Assembly (NCBI GenBank): GCA_903834925.1 | Contig: CAILLA010000245.1 | Coordinates: 1 to 64,000, forward strand | From: an uncultured Schlesneria sp. | GTDB taxonomy: Bacteria > Planctomycetota > Planctomycetia > Planctomycetales > Planctomycetaceae | DNA length: 64,000 nucleotides | Direction of reading: 5' to 3' | Shown: in pieces, positions 28,531 through 37,674 of the stretch | Position numbering within the stretch: the stretch's first letter is position 1 | How the letters are laid out: every line of letters starts with the position of its first letter | The notes under the pieces: model-generated | Told to the model about the DNA's origin: nothing | Databases searched by the model: none | Seen by the model: only the letters and a program-made list of their open reading frames with translations | Program-made: the position numbers and the translations under genes

Positions 28531-30069
28531 TCACTTGGGGTTGGAAACGGCAGTCACTTTGGGATCGGCGTCGCTACCTTCTTGTTCCAGTCGAACAACC
28601 AGGCGCGAGGTTCCCGCCGGCCCGTAACACCAAACTTCGGTAATTCCTCGGGACGTAATCGCTCGGGAAAGCGAACTGGGTTGTCCTAAAAGTTTTCGCA
28701 AGTCGGTCGCCGTCATATTGGCACTGATTCCCGAAGGTGATTCGACCATTGATGCCGGAATATCAGGTTTGGCCGGGTCTGCTTTGAGCCACCGACTGTT
28801 TCTCCACTGATAACCGAGTGACGCCAGTTTCGACTTCACTTCGTCATCGGTCGGATCGATTCTGTGAGCGTCGGTCAGGTATTCCACGGCGACAGGTTCG
28901 TTGTTGAGTAGCGTCAGGAATTCGTCGGCTAATTGCTTTAGCCCAATAACCCCATCCCCTTTAAGTCGCAACTCGTGGGATTTGACCCATTGAGTCAAAG
29001 CCTGTTTTGCCTCGACCGGTTGTTCTCGCTCGCGAAAGATCGCCGCCAGGTTTTCCGCCTCTGACCGAGTCGCAGTCGCCACATTGGCCAGACGATACGT
29101 AAGCCGCAACTTCCGTTGGCTTTCGGCCAACGCCGCTTCCTCGGGAATCAATTGATCAATCTTTTCGGCGATCGAATCACCGTCACGGCCATCGGAGGAT
29201 GCTCCGTGTAGCAATTGCTTGCGGATCACCGCGACGAAAAACAGGCGGTGTAGCTGCGTTCGCAATTCATCGTTGGCTTTGCGATACGTCGCGACCGGAT
29301 CTTGATTATATGTTTCTTTCAAATCCCGTGGAATCTTGAGAAATACTTCCTGGGTCCCGTCCAGTTGATCCTTCAGTCCGTCAGCAAATTTCTGCCATGC
29401 CGCCGGATCAGGTGGCTCAACCTTTTGCAAAGTCTGCCATTGAACGCGAAGCCCTTCGTGGACGAGTTCCATCTTCCGTCGAGCCGGCAATTTCCATTCT
29501 TCAATTTTCTTCGCCAGCAAAAACCGGCCTTCTGCGTCTGTTGGCTTGAGCGATTCATACTGGACTTCCACTGCTCGCGAGTATGCCTCATTCGCTTTCT
29601 TCTTCAAATCGGCATCATCGTAAAACTGGCTGATGCGACTGACCCAGTCACCCAGTTCCGTCCATTCTTCTGCTGAGGCTCGCTTGAGCTTCAGTGCGCG
29701 CGATTCAAACTGCTCGGAATAACCCGGTACGACCTTCAAGTCGTCGACCGCGAATTCGAGCTTTGATCCGTCTCGTTTAAATCGACCCGTCAGTTCGACC
29801 GTATTTTTCGCCGCGACTGATCGCAGTTTGGAATTATCGATGGTGAACTTGGCTTCACAGCGCAAGAGTCGAAGTTGACCGCCGCCGAAACTGCCGATTC
29901 GACCTTCAACCCGAATCGGAATCGGCGACTCGACAAACTTGTCCCACGGCTTGTTTCCATTGAGCTTTTGGACCGACCAGACGTTTTCCGCCGCGAAACT
30001 GGCCTGCCCGACAAACATCGCAAAAATGAGTGCCAGAGCAGGGGCGACTTTGGATCGTTTAGAGAACAT
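28531..30069 (-). CDS. Large secreted protein of unknown function
   Basis: A 512-residue protein with a signal peptide (APALALIFAMFVGQASFAAE) and no membrane helices after it. Residues 140-400 are mostly alpha-helical and repeat-like (EEWTELGDWVSR, RFLLAKKIEEWKL), resembling TPR-type scaffolds. The C-terminal 70 residues form a small domain (MTATDLRKLLGQPSSLSRAI...VWCYGPAGTSRLVVRL) resembling SmpA/BamE-like outer-membrane modules; that similarity is my inference. The start ATG overlaps the hpt stop by one base (TGATG), so it is co-translated with hpt. Confidence 0.7.
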   Translation of the reverse strand: MFSKRSKVAPALALIFAMFVGQASFAAENVWSVQKLNGNKPWDKFVESPIPIRVEGRIGSFGGGQLRLLRCEAKFTIDNSKLRSVAAKNTVELTGRFKRDGSKLEFAVDDLKVVPGYSEQFESRALKLKRASAEEWTELGDWVSRISQFYDDADLKKKANEAYSRAVEVQYESLKPTDAEGRFLLAKKIEEWKLPARRKMELVHEGLRVQWQTLQKVEPPDPAAWQKFADGLKDQLDGTQEVFLKIPRDLKETYNQDPVATYRKANDELRTQLHRLFFVAVIRKQLLHGASSDGRDGDSIAEKIDQLIPEEAALAESQRKLRLTYRLANVATATRSEAENLAAIFREREQPVEAKQALTQWVKSHELRLKGDGVIGLKQLADEFLTLLNNEPVAVEYLTDAHRIDPTDDEVKSKLASLGYQWRNSRWLKADPAKPDIPASMVESPSGISANMTATDLRKLLGQPSSLSRAITSRGITEVWCYGPAGTSRLVVRLEQEGSDADPKVTAVSNPK

Positions 30070-30626
30070 CAAAGGTCTCCCTTTTCCGTTTGATTCTCGT
30101 CGGACGAACCGAGATCGGATGGTTGTAACACGGCGATCCTGGGTAAATGACGATAGTCATCGTTATAGTCAAGGCCATAGCCGACGACGAAGACATCGGG
30201 AATTTGAAATCCGTGATAGTCGGGTGTGATCTCCACTTCGCAACGCCCCTGTTTCCACAATAAAACAGCCGTTCGTACACTGGCCGGCTGGTGTTGCTTG
30301 ACGACTTCCATCAGTTTGACCATTGTACGACCGGTATCGAAGATGTCATCCACCAGTAGCACGTCTCGGCCCGTAATCATCGGCATCAGTTCTGTACTGA
30401 CCGTCAACTGGCCGGCCACCGTCGATTCTCCTCGGTAACTGGACGCCCGAATAAACCCAATCTGGTGCGGGATATCAATTGCGCGGATCAGATCAGCAAC
30501 CAGGACCACGCTTCCGTTCAAAACGCCGAGTACTGTCAACAGTCGACCTCGATAGGTTTCGGTGCAAACCCGCCCCAGTTCGGCAACTCGTTCGGCGATT
30601 TCGGTCTCTGAAAGAAGTGTGTACAT
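30069..30626 (-). CDS. hpt: Hypoxanthine phosphoribosyltransferase
   Basis: A 185-residue purine-salvage PRTase. The PRPP loop is DVLLVDDIFDTGRT, with two acidic residues before DTGRT. The flexible loop contains SSYRGES, and the C-terminal DVFVVGYGLDYNDDYRHLP is the hypoxanthine/guanine-binding end specific to Hpt. It converts hypoxanthine or guanine plus PRPP to IMP or GMP. The frame continues upstream to 30944, but the family N terminus is MYTLLSE at 30626. It is the first gene of a two-gene unit with the secreted protein downstream. Confidence 0.95.
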   Translation of the reverse strand: MYTLLSETEIAERVAELGRVCTETYRGRLLTVLGVLNGSVVLVADLIRAIDIPHQIGFIRASSYRGESTVAGQLTVSTELMPMITGRDVLLVDDIFDTGRTMVKLMEVVKQHQPASVRTAVLLWKQGRCEVEITPDYHGFQIPDVFVVGYGLDYNDDYRHLPRIAVLQPSDLGSSDENQTEKGDL

Positions 30627-30765
30627 CCGAGTTTGCAGGTTCTGAATAAGGGGGATGACTGAACAGCGAGCCTTAAACCCGCTATTCTGATTGGTTCCAG
30701 GAAACGATTTTCCAACCCGATTGTGGAGATCGTCAGCAGTTGTCGCAAGATCATGGAAGAAGTTC

Positions 30766-31482
30766 ATGAGTTGGTCGAAGATCGAAATCGCAGGGAAGCC
30801 AGCAGATGTTTTCATTCCCCCGTCGGAAACCGTACCGGGTGGAGTCGTTTTATTCTTACATGGATACGACGGAATCACTCTTGTCGAAAACGAAGCTTTT
30901 ACGCAAGAACTCGTAAAAAAGAACCTTGTCGGCCTCTGTCCCATCGGACCCCACTGCTGGTGGACGGACGCCGTTTACGAACCGTTTGACAAGCAACTTA
31001 GCCCCATCGATTTTCTCGCCCAACATCTGCCATCGTTCTGCCAGCAACAATGGCAAATCGAATCACCCGGGATTGCTGTTTGCGGATTCGAGATGGGAGG
31101 GCAGGGGGCTCTTCAACTGGCATATCGCCACGCCAGAAAATTTCCGACGGTCGTGGCGATTTCACCGAAAGTCGATTTCGACACCTGGTGGGGCCACGGC
31201 ACAACACTCGACACAATTTTTCCCGACCGCGAAGCAGCGCGGCAGCGGACTGCAACCTTGCACCTGCACCCATTGAATTACCCTAAGAATCAGTTACTGC
31301 TGTGCGATCCTGCCGACCCCTATTGTTTTGACGGAGTCTTAACGCTCGCCAGCAAATTGTCATCAACCGGCATCACCTTCGAAGAAGATTTTCAAACCAC
31401 ACACGGCGGCTATGGCTGGAACTACGCCAACGCGATGGCCCCACGAGCCATCAGCTTTATCGCCAGCAAACTGACGGAATGA
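30766..31482 (+). CDS. Esterase-D-like alpha/beta hydrolase-fold protein lacking the nucleophile Ser
   Basis: A 238-residue alpha/beta-hydrolase-fold protein resembling S-formylglutathione hydrolase/esterase D. The oxyanion strand is VVLFLHGYDG; the nucleophile elbow region is CGFEMGGQGAL, where esterases read GHSMGGHGAL. The Ser is Glu109 here. The late acid (DPADPYCFDG) and histidine (FQTTHGGYGWNY) regions remain. It is either catalytically dead for ester hydrolysis or uses another chemistry. It starts at MSWSKIE after GAAGAAG and is divergent from hpt. Confidence 0.75.
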   Translation: MSWSKIEIAGKPADVFIPPSETVPGGVVLFLHGYDGITLVENEAFTQELVKKNLVGLCPIGPHCWWTDAVYEPFDKQLSPIDFLAQHLPSFCQQQWQIESPGIAVCGFEMGGQGALQLAYRHARKFPTVVAISPKVDFDTWWGHGTTLDTIFPDREAARQRTATLHLHPLNYPKNQLLLCDPADPYCFDGVLTLASKLSSTGITFEEDFQTTHGGYGWNYANAMAPRAISFIASKLTE

Positions 31483-31628
31483 ATTTCATTATCAACGTCC
31501 GTCTCGGTAAGATGCACGACCTTTTTGGCTCGCGTCAATCAATGTTGATCATGCCGAGATTCCATCGAAGCTCGACGCGAGGATCATTGTACAGATCATT
31601 GATGAACTTCTTCAGGAACAGGAAACCG

Positions 31629-32423
31629 ATGAAAAAATCCGATTGGCTGATGAGTTTTGTAGTCACTGCGTTCGTTTCAGGAATGGGTTGTCCCGTGAGT
31701 GCTGATGAATACCTGAACGGGATCGAATGGAAAGAGCCACCGATTGTCACGCCTGCCGAGAACAACGGCGCACCGTCCGACGCTGTCGTCCTGTTTGACG
31801 GCAAAGATTTTTCGGCCTGGCAGGGAGCCGACAAATGGAAAATCGAAAATGGAACAATGATCGCAGGTAAAGGAGATATTCGAACCAAGGAATCGTTCGG
31901 AGATTGTCAACTTCATATCGAATGGTCGGCACCGACACCCGCCACTGGTAGCGGTCAGGGACGTGGAAACAGCGGCATTTTTTTCATGGATAACTACGAA
32001 CTGCAAGTGCTGGATTCGTTCGACAACAAGACCTATTTCGACGGTCAGGCCGGAGCCATCTACAAACAAACCCCACCTCAGGTGAACGCAACGCGAGCAC
32101 CCGGTACCTGGAACATCTATGACGTGATCTGGACGTCTCCCCGTTTTAACGACGATGGATCGTTAAAATCGCCAGCTTATATTACGGCCTTACATAACGG
32201 AATTCTGATCCTGAACCATTTCGAGCTGAAAGGCGATAACCCTTTTCACCGTCCGCCGCAGTATAAAAAGCACGCCGACAAATTGCCGATTCGCCTGCAA
32301 GACCACGGCAATCCGATGCGGTTCCGCAACATCTGGATTCGCGAACCCAAACCGGCAATCGGTCAACAAGTGAAAAAGCCGTTCCTTCGCGACGATAAAG
32401 GTAACGAGAAGCCGATCCAATAA
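31629..32423 (+). CDS. Secreted DUF1080 (3-keto-disaccharide hydrolase-like) protein
   Basis: A 264-residue protein with a signal peptide (WLMSFVVTAFVSGMGCPVSA) and one DUF1080 domain, a concanavalin-like fold expanded in Planctomycetes. Typical pieces are VVLFDGKDFSAWQG, DCQLHIEWSAP, GNSGIFFMDNYELQVLDSF and MRFRNIWIRE. Characterised relatives act on 3-keto-glycosides; others are carbohydrate-binding modules. It starts at ATG 31629 after AGGAAACCG. Its exported location fits polysaccharide degradation. It overlaps nothing and converges on the carboxymuconolactone decarboxylase-like gene. Confidence 0.9.
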   Translation: MKKSDWLMSFVVTAFVSGMGCPVSADEYLNGIEWKEPPIVTPAENNGAPSDAVVLFDGKDFSAWQGADKWKIENGTMIAGKGDIRTKESFGDCQLHIEWSAPTPATGSGQGRGNSGIFFMDNYELQVLDSFDNKTYFDGQAGAIYKQTPPQVNATRAPGTWNIYDVIWTSPRFNDDGSLKSPAYITALHNGILILNHFELKGDNPFHRPPQYKKHADKLPIRLQDHGNPMRFRNIWIREPKPAIGQQVKKPFLRDDKGNEKPIQ

Positions 32424-32443
32424 ATTACACCTGACTCGACGGA

Positions 32444-32842
32444 TCAGACTGGCCGTTGGAATTTCTCGTCCACGGGGACCTGATATCCGTTGGCCAGTCG
32501 ATTTGTCATGTTGGCCGCACCAACGATGCTCATTAACTCACCGAACATCGTGTCGGTCATACCTTTCTTGACAGCCGCCGCGCTGTGAGACGCAATGCAG
32601 TAATTGCAGCCGTTGGTTGCACTGACCGCGATGTAGATCAGCTCGCGCACAAGCGGGTCTAGTTCACCCGGCCCACCCATCACCTCTTTCAACATGGCCC
32701 AGGTCCGATGAAGAGTTGGCGGGTGGTTGGCGATCGCCTTCCAGAAATTGTTGATCTCATCCGTTTGACGAGTCGTCCGGATATCGTCATAGACCTCGCG
32801 AACCAGGCCGGTGCTTTGTTCATATTCAATCAGTGATGTCAC
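32444..32842 (-). CDS. Carboxymuconolactone decarboxylase / AhpD-like protein
   Basis: A 132-residue all-helical protein with the CxxC...H signature NGCNYCIASHSAAAVKKG, as in AhpD and the peroxidase-related CMD family. The two cysteines and the histidine support a thiol peroxidase or disulfide relay role. GTG start after AAAAGGAAT. It faces the secreted PHP protein divergently across a 250-bp gap. The physiological substrate is unknown. Confidence 0.88.
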   Translation of the reverse strand: MTSLIEYEQSTGLVREVYDDIRTTRQTDEINNFWKAIANHPPTLHRTWAMLKEVMGGPGELDPLVRELIYIAVSATNGCNYCIASHSAAAVKKGMTDTMFGELMSIVGAANMTNRLANGYQVPVDEKFQRPV

Positions 32843-33091
32843 GCGAAGATTCCTTTTCTGAAATCAGGATGTTGTTCAATCAAGAACCATTCCGAAAACA
32901 AGCAAAAACAAAAAGTTAGAGCGTGGAAGTATTCGAACAGGCTAGAACTATTGGCGAAATATGCCAGAATAGAAACGACCTTCCTATTCATCAAACACTT
33001 CGCACCGAATCCATGTTTGACCTCATGGCTTGGCCATTGTCATTTTGAATTTTAATGCTAGCCCGTTCAGATCAAACTTGAAGGAACGTCA

Positions 33092-34405
33092 ATGTTTGTT
33101 CGACTTCGACCGTTTGGATTGGGGCTGCTGGTTGTCATCGTGATTTCGATGGCGGTCGGCCTGTCGCGACCGGTTTCTTCCGGAAATGCCGTCGCTGGCA
33201 GCTTGCGGGAAGCAGGCCCCCTGAAATGGTATCGCGGTAATCTGCATACACATTCCCATTGGAGCGATGGTGACGACTACCTGGAAATGATTGCCGTCTG
33301 GTATCGCGATAAAGGCTATGACTTTCTTGTCTTCACCGACCACAACACCATCGCGGACAAAGTCCGCTGGGTGGATATCAAGCACACGAAAGGTGGGGAA
33401 GCGGCTTTTGAAAAACTCAAAGCCAAATTTCCAGAAGACTGGGTTGAAGAACGAACCAAAGACGATAAGCACGAGATTCGTCTCAAGCGATTTGACGAAG
33501 TCTTCGCGAAACTGAATGAAAAAGACAAGTTTCTGCTGATCCAGGGGGAAGAAATCAGCGATTCGTTCAACAGCCGGCCAATTCACTTAAACGCTTCCAA
33601 TGTCGTCAGGACGATTCCGCCTCATGGTGGAAATAGCGTCACAGAGGTAATTCAAAACGACGTGAACGCGCTCCATGCCCAGCGTGAACGGACTCGTCGA
33701 CCGATGATGATTCACCTCAATCATCCGAATTTCGTCTGGGGAATCACGGCGGAAGATCTGGCACCGATTCGGGGTGAGAATTTCTTTGAGGTTTATAACG
33801 GTCACCCCAGTGTCCACAATCAAGGTGACGAGATTCATGCCTCAACAGAACGGATCTGGGACATTATCAATACCAAACGACTGACGGAACTCAGTCTGCC
33901 GCTGCTCTATGGCCTGGCAACCGACGACGGTCATTCGTATCACAATATTCCGTCTCGCGCGAGCGAGCCTGGACGCGGCTGGGTGATGGTCCTTTCGGAA
34001 AAACTCGATCCCAGCGAGTTAATCCATGCGATGGAAGCAGGCCGTTTTTATGCGTCGTCGGGAGTCACACTCGAAGATGTGAGCATGACGGGGAAAAGCC
34101 TCAATGTCTCCGTCCGCCCCGATCCTGATGCAACGTACACGATCGAATTTATTGGAACCCGAAAGGGATTTGACCCCAGCAGTCAGCCGGTTGTCGATAA
34201 GGCCGGCAAGCCTCTACCCGTCACCCGAAGATACTCGCAAGACATCGGAAAAGTTTTGAAAACCGTGACGGGAACATCGGCGTCATACGCTTTTTCGGGA
34301 GACGAGTTGTATGTTCGGGCGAGGATTACCTCATCGCAACCACATCCAAACCCGTCGGAAGTCGGTGATCCACAACGAGCCTGGACGCAACCGGTAACTC
34401 CGTAG
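33092..34405 (+). CDS. Secreted PHP-domain metallo-phosphoesterase-like protein
   Basis: A 437-residue protein with an N-terminal signal segment (GLGLLVVIVISMAVGLS) and a PHP domain: RGNLHTHSHWSDGDD (metal ligands HxH), DFLVFTDHNTIA and further His/Asp ligands in MIHLNHPNFVWG and LATDDGHSYHN. The C terminus is a beta-rich domain. PHP enzymes hydrolyse phosphoesters with up to three metals; this exported version is common in Planctomycetes and of unknown substrate. AAGGAAC lies six bases before the ATG. Confidence 0.88.
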   Translation: MFVRLRPFGLGLLVVIVISMAVGLSRPVSSGNAVAGSLREAGPLKWYRGNLHTHSHWSDGDDYLEMIAVWYRDKGYDFLVFTDHNTIADKVRWVDIKHTKGGEAAFEKLKAKFPEDWVEERTKDDKHEIRLKRFDEVFAKLNEKDKFLLIQGEEISDSFNSRPIHLNASNVVRTIPPHGGNSVTEVIQNDVNALHAQRERTRRPMMIHLNHPNFVWGITAEDLAPIRGENFFEVYNGHPSVHNQGDEIHASTERIWDIINTKRLTELSLPLLYGLATDDGHSYHNIPSRASEPGRGWVMVLSEKLDPSELIHAMEAGRFYASSGVTLEDVSMTGKSLNVSVRPDPDATYTIEFIGTRKGFDPSSQPVVDKAGKPLPVTRRYSQDIGKVLKTVTGTSASYAFSGDELYVRARITSSQPHPNPSEVGDPQRAWTQPVTP

Positions 34406-34466
34406 CATGGGCTTCAGCCCGTGCGCCATCACATTTTTTGCGGGCGAAAGCCCACACTACAAAAAC
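34402..34466. repeat. Repeat family B, copy 2
   Basis: GTAGCATGGGCTTCAGCCCG...GCGGGCGAAAGCCCACACTAC, a 65-bp imperfect palindrome. It matches copy 1 (7715-7781) at both ends and differs in the middle. It lies between two convergent genes and may double as a bidirectional terminator. Confidence 0.7.
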
Positions 34467-34471
34467 CGGGC

Positions 34472-35833
34472 CTACCATTTCGTGGCAGCGGCACGTTCGA
34501 GTGTGAAGACTGCCGTTCCATTGCGGAACAGAGTGACAGTTCCGGTTGATTGACTGACAGTAATCGCCATGGCCAACGTATGTGCCGAAATCGCAGCGGC
34601 TGTTTGATGTCGGGCACCGAGTCCGTGTGGTAGGCCGGGCGGTGACGACTTGGGCATTAAGTATGTCCCTGCACTGAGAACTGTGCCGTCGCCCTGAATG
34701 ATGAACGCCCCGTCGATCAGGGCGTATTCTTTCATCGTCTCACTTAAGCTGGGGTCGAGGACATTGCGAAGTTGTTTCGAATATCCATGGAACGGGTTCA
34801 AAACAAGTTGTTGAGCGTTTCGCAGTACATTGCGAGCGTCACCGACAACGAACATGGCACCTACCGGATGTGCTTCACGACCTTCAGCAGCGATTTCGAC
34901 TGCCAGTGAAAGGACCCTGAGCATCACCGCAGGTCGAACGATATCGACGCCACGTCGGTTCTTCTCGGACAACATGGCTCGAAAGTGTGCTTCGGGTTTT
35001 GTGACGGTGATACTGTCGAGCCGTCGTCCATCAGGGCCGGTGACGCAAATCACACTGGTTTTCTCGTGCAGCAGGTTTTGTGAGGACGCGAGAAGCTGAC
35101 CGAGATTCGCTCGATCCATTCGGGAAAGCGATGCGTGAAGGCCTTCAAACACGTGGGTATCTTCACGGTCGATATGAAAGTCTTCACTGTGCTCAGTCGT
35201 GACGATTAACAGACGACCTTTCCACTGAGACAGTGAATCCCACGGTACACTTTCCAGGCGGTCGATCGCGATCAGCAATGCCTGTGAACCAAGCGATTCC
35301 ACTAACTGCATCGCCTGCTTGACAATGACTTGGGTTAAACGGGGAATTCCCGGAAGGCGCACGGGCCTTTGATCCGGCTGAATTCCCGCTTTCGCCAGTA
35401 ATAACGTATCGATCGTCTTCGTATCTTTTGCATCGATCAGTTGTTGTCGGAACTCGGGCAGTTTCAATAATTCCGCGAGTCCCGCAAGAACTTCAACGTG
35501 AGTTTGCTGCAGTTTCCGCCCGATAACCAGTAGCACGACAAGCTTGACGCTTTGACCGCTAGGGACGCCATAATCAATTCCTGATCGGCTTCGCCCCAAC
35601 GCGACGCGAAAATCGCCATCCCAGTCGACGAAGGCGTGGGGAAGAGCAAAATCGCTGGAAACAAGGGTCTGGGCCGCCGCTTCGCGTTCTTCGATGGCTT
35701 GAAGAACGGTATCGGGAGCGATCCCTTCGTCTTCCCAGTTCGCGGCTTGAACCAGCGCTCGAATGGCGGCAGGTCGCTGCTTGACCGTCAGCTCCACAAT
35801 CCGAATCGCACTGACCAAATCGCCAAAATCCAA
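34472..35833 (-). CDS. PTS EIIA-like / DisA_N diadenylate cyclase fusion
   Basis: A 453-residue fusion. The N terminus is a PTS EIIA type-2 (nitrogen-PTS-like) domain with phospho-acceptor context DFALPHAFVDW (His66) and GVPSGQSVKLVVLLV. The C terminus is a diadenylate cyclase domain with DGA (374-376 in ALIDGAFIIQGDG) and GARHQTA (His409), the two catalytic signatures for joining two ATP into c-di-AMP. No transmembrane segment is seen, unlike CdaA. The start is a TTG with GGAG upstream. The fusion suggests that PTS phosphorylation or a bound PTS protein tunes c-di-AMP synthesis; that is inference. Confidence 0.88.
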   Translation of the reverse strand: MDFGDLVSAIRIVELTVKQRPAAIRALVQAANWEDEGIAPDTVLQAIEEREAAAQTLVSSDFALPHAFVDWDGDFRVALGRSRSGIDYGVPSGQSVKLVVLLVIGRKLQQTHVEVLAGLAELLKLPEFRQQLIDAKDTKTIDTLLLAKAGIQPDQRPVRLPGIPRLTQVIVKQAMQLVESLGSQALLIAIDRLESVPWDSLSQWKGRLLIVTTEHSEDFHIDREDTHVFEGLHASLSRMDRANLGQLLASSQNLLHEKTSVICVTGPDGRRLDSITVTKPEAHFRAMLSEKNRRGVDIVRPAVMLRVLSLAVEIAAEGREAHPVGAMFVVGDARNVLRNAQQLVLNPFHGYSKQLRNVLDPSLSETMKEYALIDGAFIIQGDGTVLSAGTYLMPKSSPPGLPHGLGARHQTAAAISAHTLAMAITVSQSTGTVTLFRNGTAVFTLERAAATKW

Positions 35834-36027
35834 TGTTCCATCTCCGCTCGGTCGTCACACAAGATCTGCCAACTGAACCCGGCAACGGACTTATAGTTCA
35901 AGCGACTAAAGCGTGGCAACCGCGCTATTCAGGATATTGCGAAAGAATCCACCCTTGTGGGCGCGTTTCTTCGGCGAAGAATTTTCTGTAATGTAAACGA
36001 CTACTTTGTCAAATTCCTGAATGACCG

Positions 36028-36120
36028 TGCCACTGCTTGACCGTCCTCGGTCAAGCAGTGCTCTTCGACTGACAGAATTAGAAGACACTGCTTCTCCGAT
36101 GACTCCTAAGCAGTGACACA
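36028..36120. repeat. Repeat family A, copy 3
   Basis: Full-length 93-bp copy from GTGCCAC to GTGACAC. Hairpin one is CACTGCTTGACCG...CGGTCAAGCAGTG; hairpin two is CACTGCTTCTCCG...GCAGTG. It lies in the divergent space between the diadenylate cyclase and the amidohydrolase, about 80 bp upstream of the latter. Confidence 0.85.
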
Positions 36121-36201
36121 GAATCCAGATTTCGAAAATTGACAAAGATCGACGTTGTTTCAATTCGCCGTAGAATCAATAGCAGCCGGGGGATAGACAT
36201 C

Positions 36202-37470
36202 ATGAAGACAGCCACAGGATGTACGGTGATCTCGAATGGAACGGTTATTGTTGGAACAGGAATCGGACCGATTCCCGACGCGACCGTGATTGTGCGAGAC
36301 GGACGTATCGAATATGTCGGCTCGACGAAAGAGGCTCCCCTTGTTGAGCGCTCCGCCTCGGTCATTGATGCTCGCGGTGGGACGATCATGCCGGGCTTGA
36401 TCGAAGCTCATTTCCATCCGACCTACTTCAATATCGAAGCCCTGGAAGATCTCGATATCAAGTACCCGGTCGAATACGTCACGATCCTGGCGACATGCAA
36501 CGCGAAACTGGCGCTGGAATGCGGCTATACGTCAGCGCGAAGCGGCGGCAGTCTGTTTAATGTCGATGTCTGGCTAAAGAAAGCTCTGGAAGGTGATTTG
36601 ATTCCAGGACCACGTATGGCGACGAGCGGTCGTGAAATTTGCAGCGTTGGCGGACTGATGGACTGGAATCCCGATTTCCGCAAGATCGGTATGGAAGGTC
36701 TGGTCCTGCTTGTGAACGGCCAGGACGAAGCTCGAGCCGCCGTTCGCAAACTGGTCAAGGACGGCGTCGAATGGGTGAAGACCTATCCGACAGGCGATGC
36801 CGCATCACCAGACCTGAATGACCATCACACCTTGTGCATGACATTTGATGAAATGCATGCCGTTGTCGCAACGGCCCATAATCACGGATTGAAAGTGACA
36901 GGACATTGCCGGGCAACCGAAGGGATCAAAAACGCGTTGCGAGCGGGTTATGATACGATCGAACATGGAACGTTTGTTGACGATGAAGCACTGGAAATGA
37001 TTTTAAAGCGGAATACTCCGGTGATTCCCGCGCTTTACTTCGAGTTGGCCAGCATCGAAAAAGGCCCGGAATTCGGGCTGTCGCAACGGGTCATTGACGG
37101 ACATAAAGAAACTCTCGATGGCGGTGCGGAAAGTGCTCGTCGAATCCTGAAAGCTGGCGGTCGATTGGGTATGGGGGGCGATTACGGATTCGGCTGGAAC
37201 CCGCATGGTCACTATGCCCGCGAGCTTTCGTTCTTCGTCAATTACGTCGGATTTACCCCGTTGGAAACGCTGACTTGCGCAACGAAAACTGGTGCCGAGA
37301 TTCTGGGTCGGGAGCACGAATTGGGAACTCTCGAAACGGGCAAGCTGGCCGATGTTCTGGTTGTCGAAGGAGATGTCCTGGCCGACATTTCCATTCTGGA
37401 AAACCGAGAACGGTTCATTGCGGTCATGCAAGGGGGTATCGTCAAGGCGGGTCAACTGGTCACACGGTGA
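36202..37470 (+). CDS. Amidohydrolase-family protein
   Basis: A 422-residue metal-dependent hydrolase. Metal ligands are visible in order: HxH in GLIEAHFHPTYF, a lysine candidate in WVKTYPTGDAA, His in TGHCRA and IEHGTFVDD, and Asp in GMGGDYGFGWN. The N- and C-terminal beta-sandwich ends (VSDxxI-like start, LADVLVVEGDVLADI) match imidazolonepropionase/prolidase-like amidohydrolases. The substrate is unclear. Start ATG 36202 follows GGGGGATAG. Confidence 0.9.
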   Translation: MKTATGCTVISNGTVIVGTGIGPIPDATVIVRDGRIEYVGSTKEAPLVERSASVIDARGGTIMPGLIEAHFHPTYFNIEALEDLDIKYPVEYVTILATCNAKLALECGYTSARSGGSLFNVDVWLKKALEGDLIPGPRMATSGREICSVGGLMDWNPDFRKIGMEGLVLLVNGQDEARAAVRKLVKDGVEWVKTYPTGDAASPDLNDHHTLCMTFDEMHAVVATAHNHGLKVTGHCRATEGIKNALRAGYDTIEHGTFVDDEALEMILKRNTPVIPALYFELASIEKGPEFGLSQRVIDGHKETLDGGAESARRILKAGGRLGMGGDYGFGWNPHGHYARELSFFVNYVGFTPLETLTCATKTGAEILGREHELGTLETGKLADVLVVEGDVLADISILENRERFIAVMQGGIVKAGQLVTR

Positions 37471-37636
37471 CCCCTGATGCTGCTGTGGTTTACTATCAAC
37501 GCGATCGCTGAAAGACGCTTTCGAACCCTCTTGCGGAAGCCTAAATTGAATATGCCATATTTGAAGTTAAACCGCTGGTGACAAAAGCCCTCGCGAAAAA
37601 TTTTCCGATCCGGTGCCGAGCTTTCGGTTTTTTTCG

Positions 37637-37674
37637 TTGACATACATAGAAGTTCAATGCATAATGCTTCTATG
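37637..37674 (+). promoter_or_regulatory. Promoter and palindromic operator of the PadR gene
   Basis: TTGACA (37637-37642), a 17-bp spacer and CATAAT (37660-37665) form a near-consensus sigma-70 promoter. A perfect inverted repeat, CATAGAAG (37645-37652) and CTTCTATG (37667-37674) with a 14-bp centre, covers the spacer, the -10 box and the start codon at 37672. This is the expected position for an autorepressing PadR operator, and the mRNA would be leaderless or nearly so. Confidence 0.65.

Noticed and set aside
35906-36027. Minus-strand frame ending FDKVVVYITENSSPKKRAHK and beyond
   Set aside because: About 35 codons look protein-like but the only start lies within repeat A copy 3; too short and without homology that I recognise.
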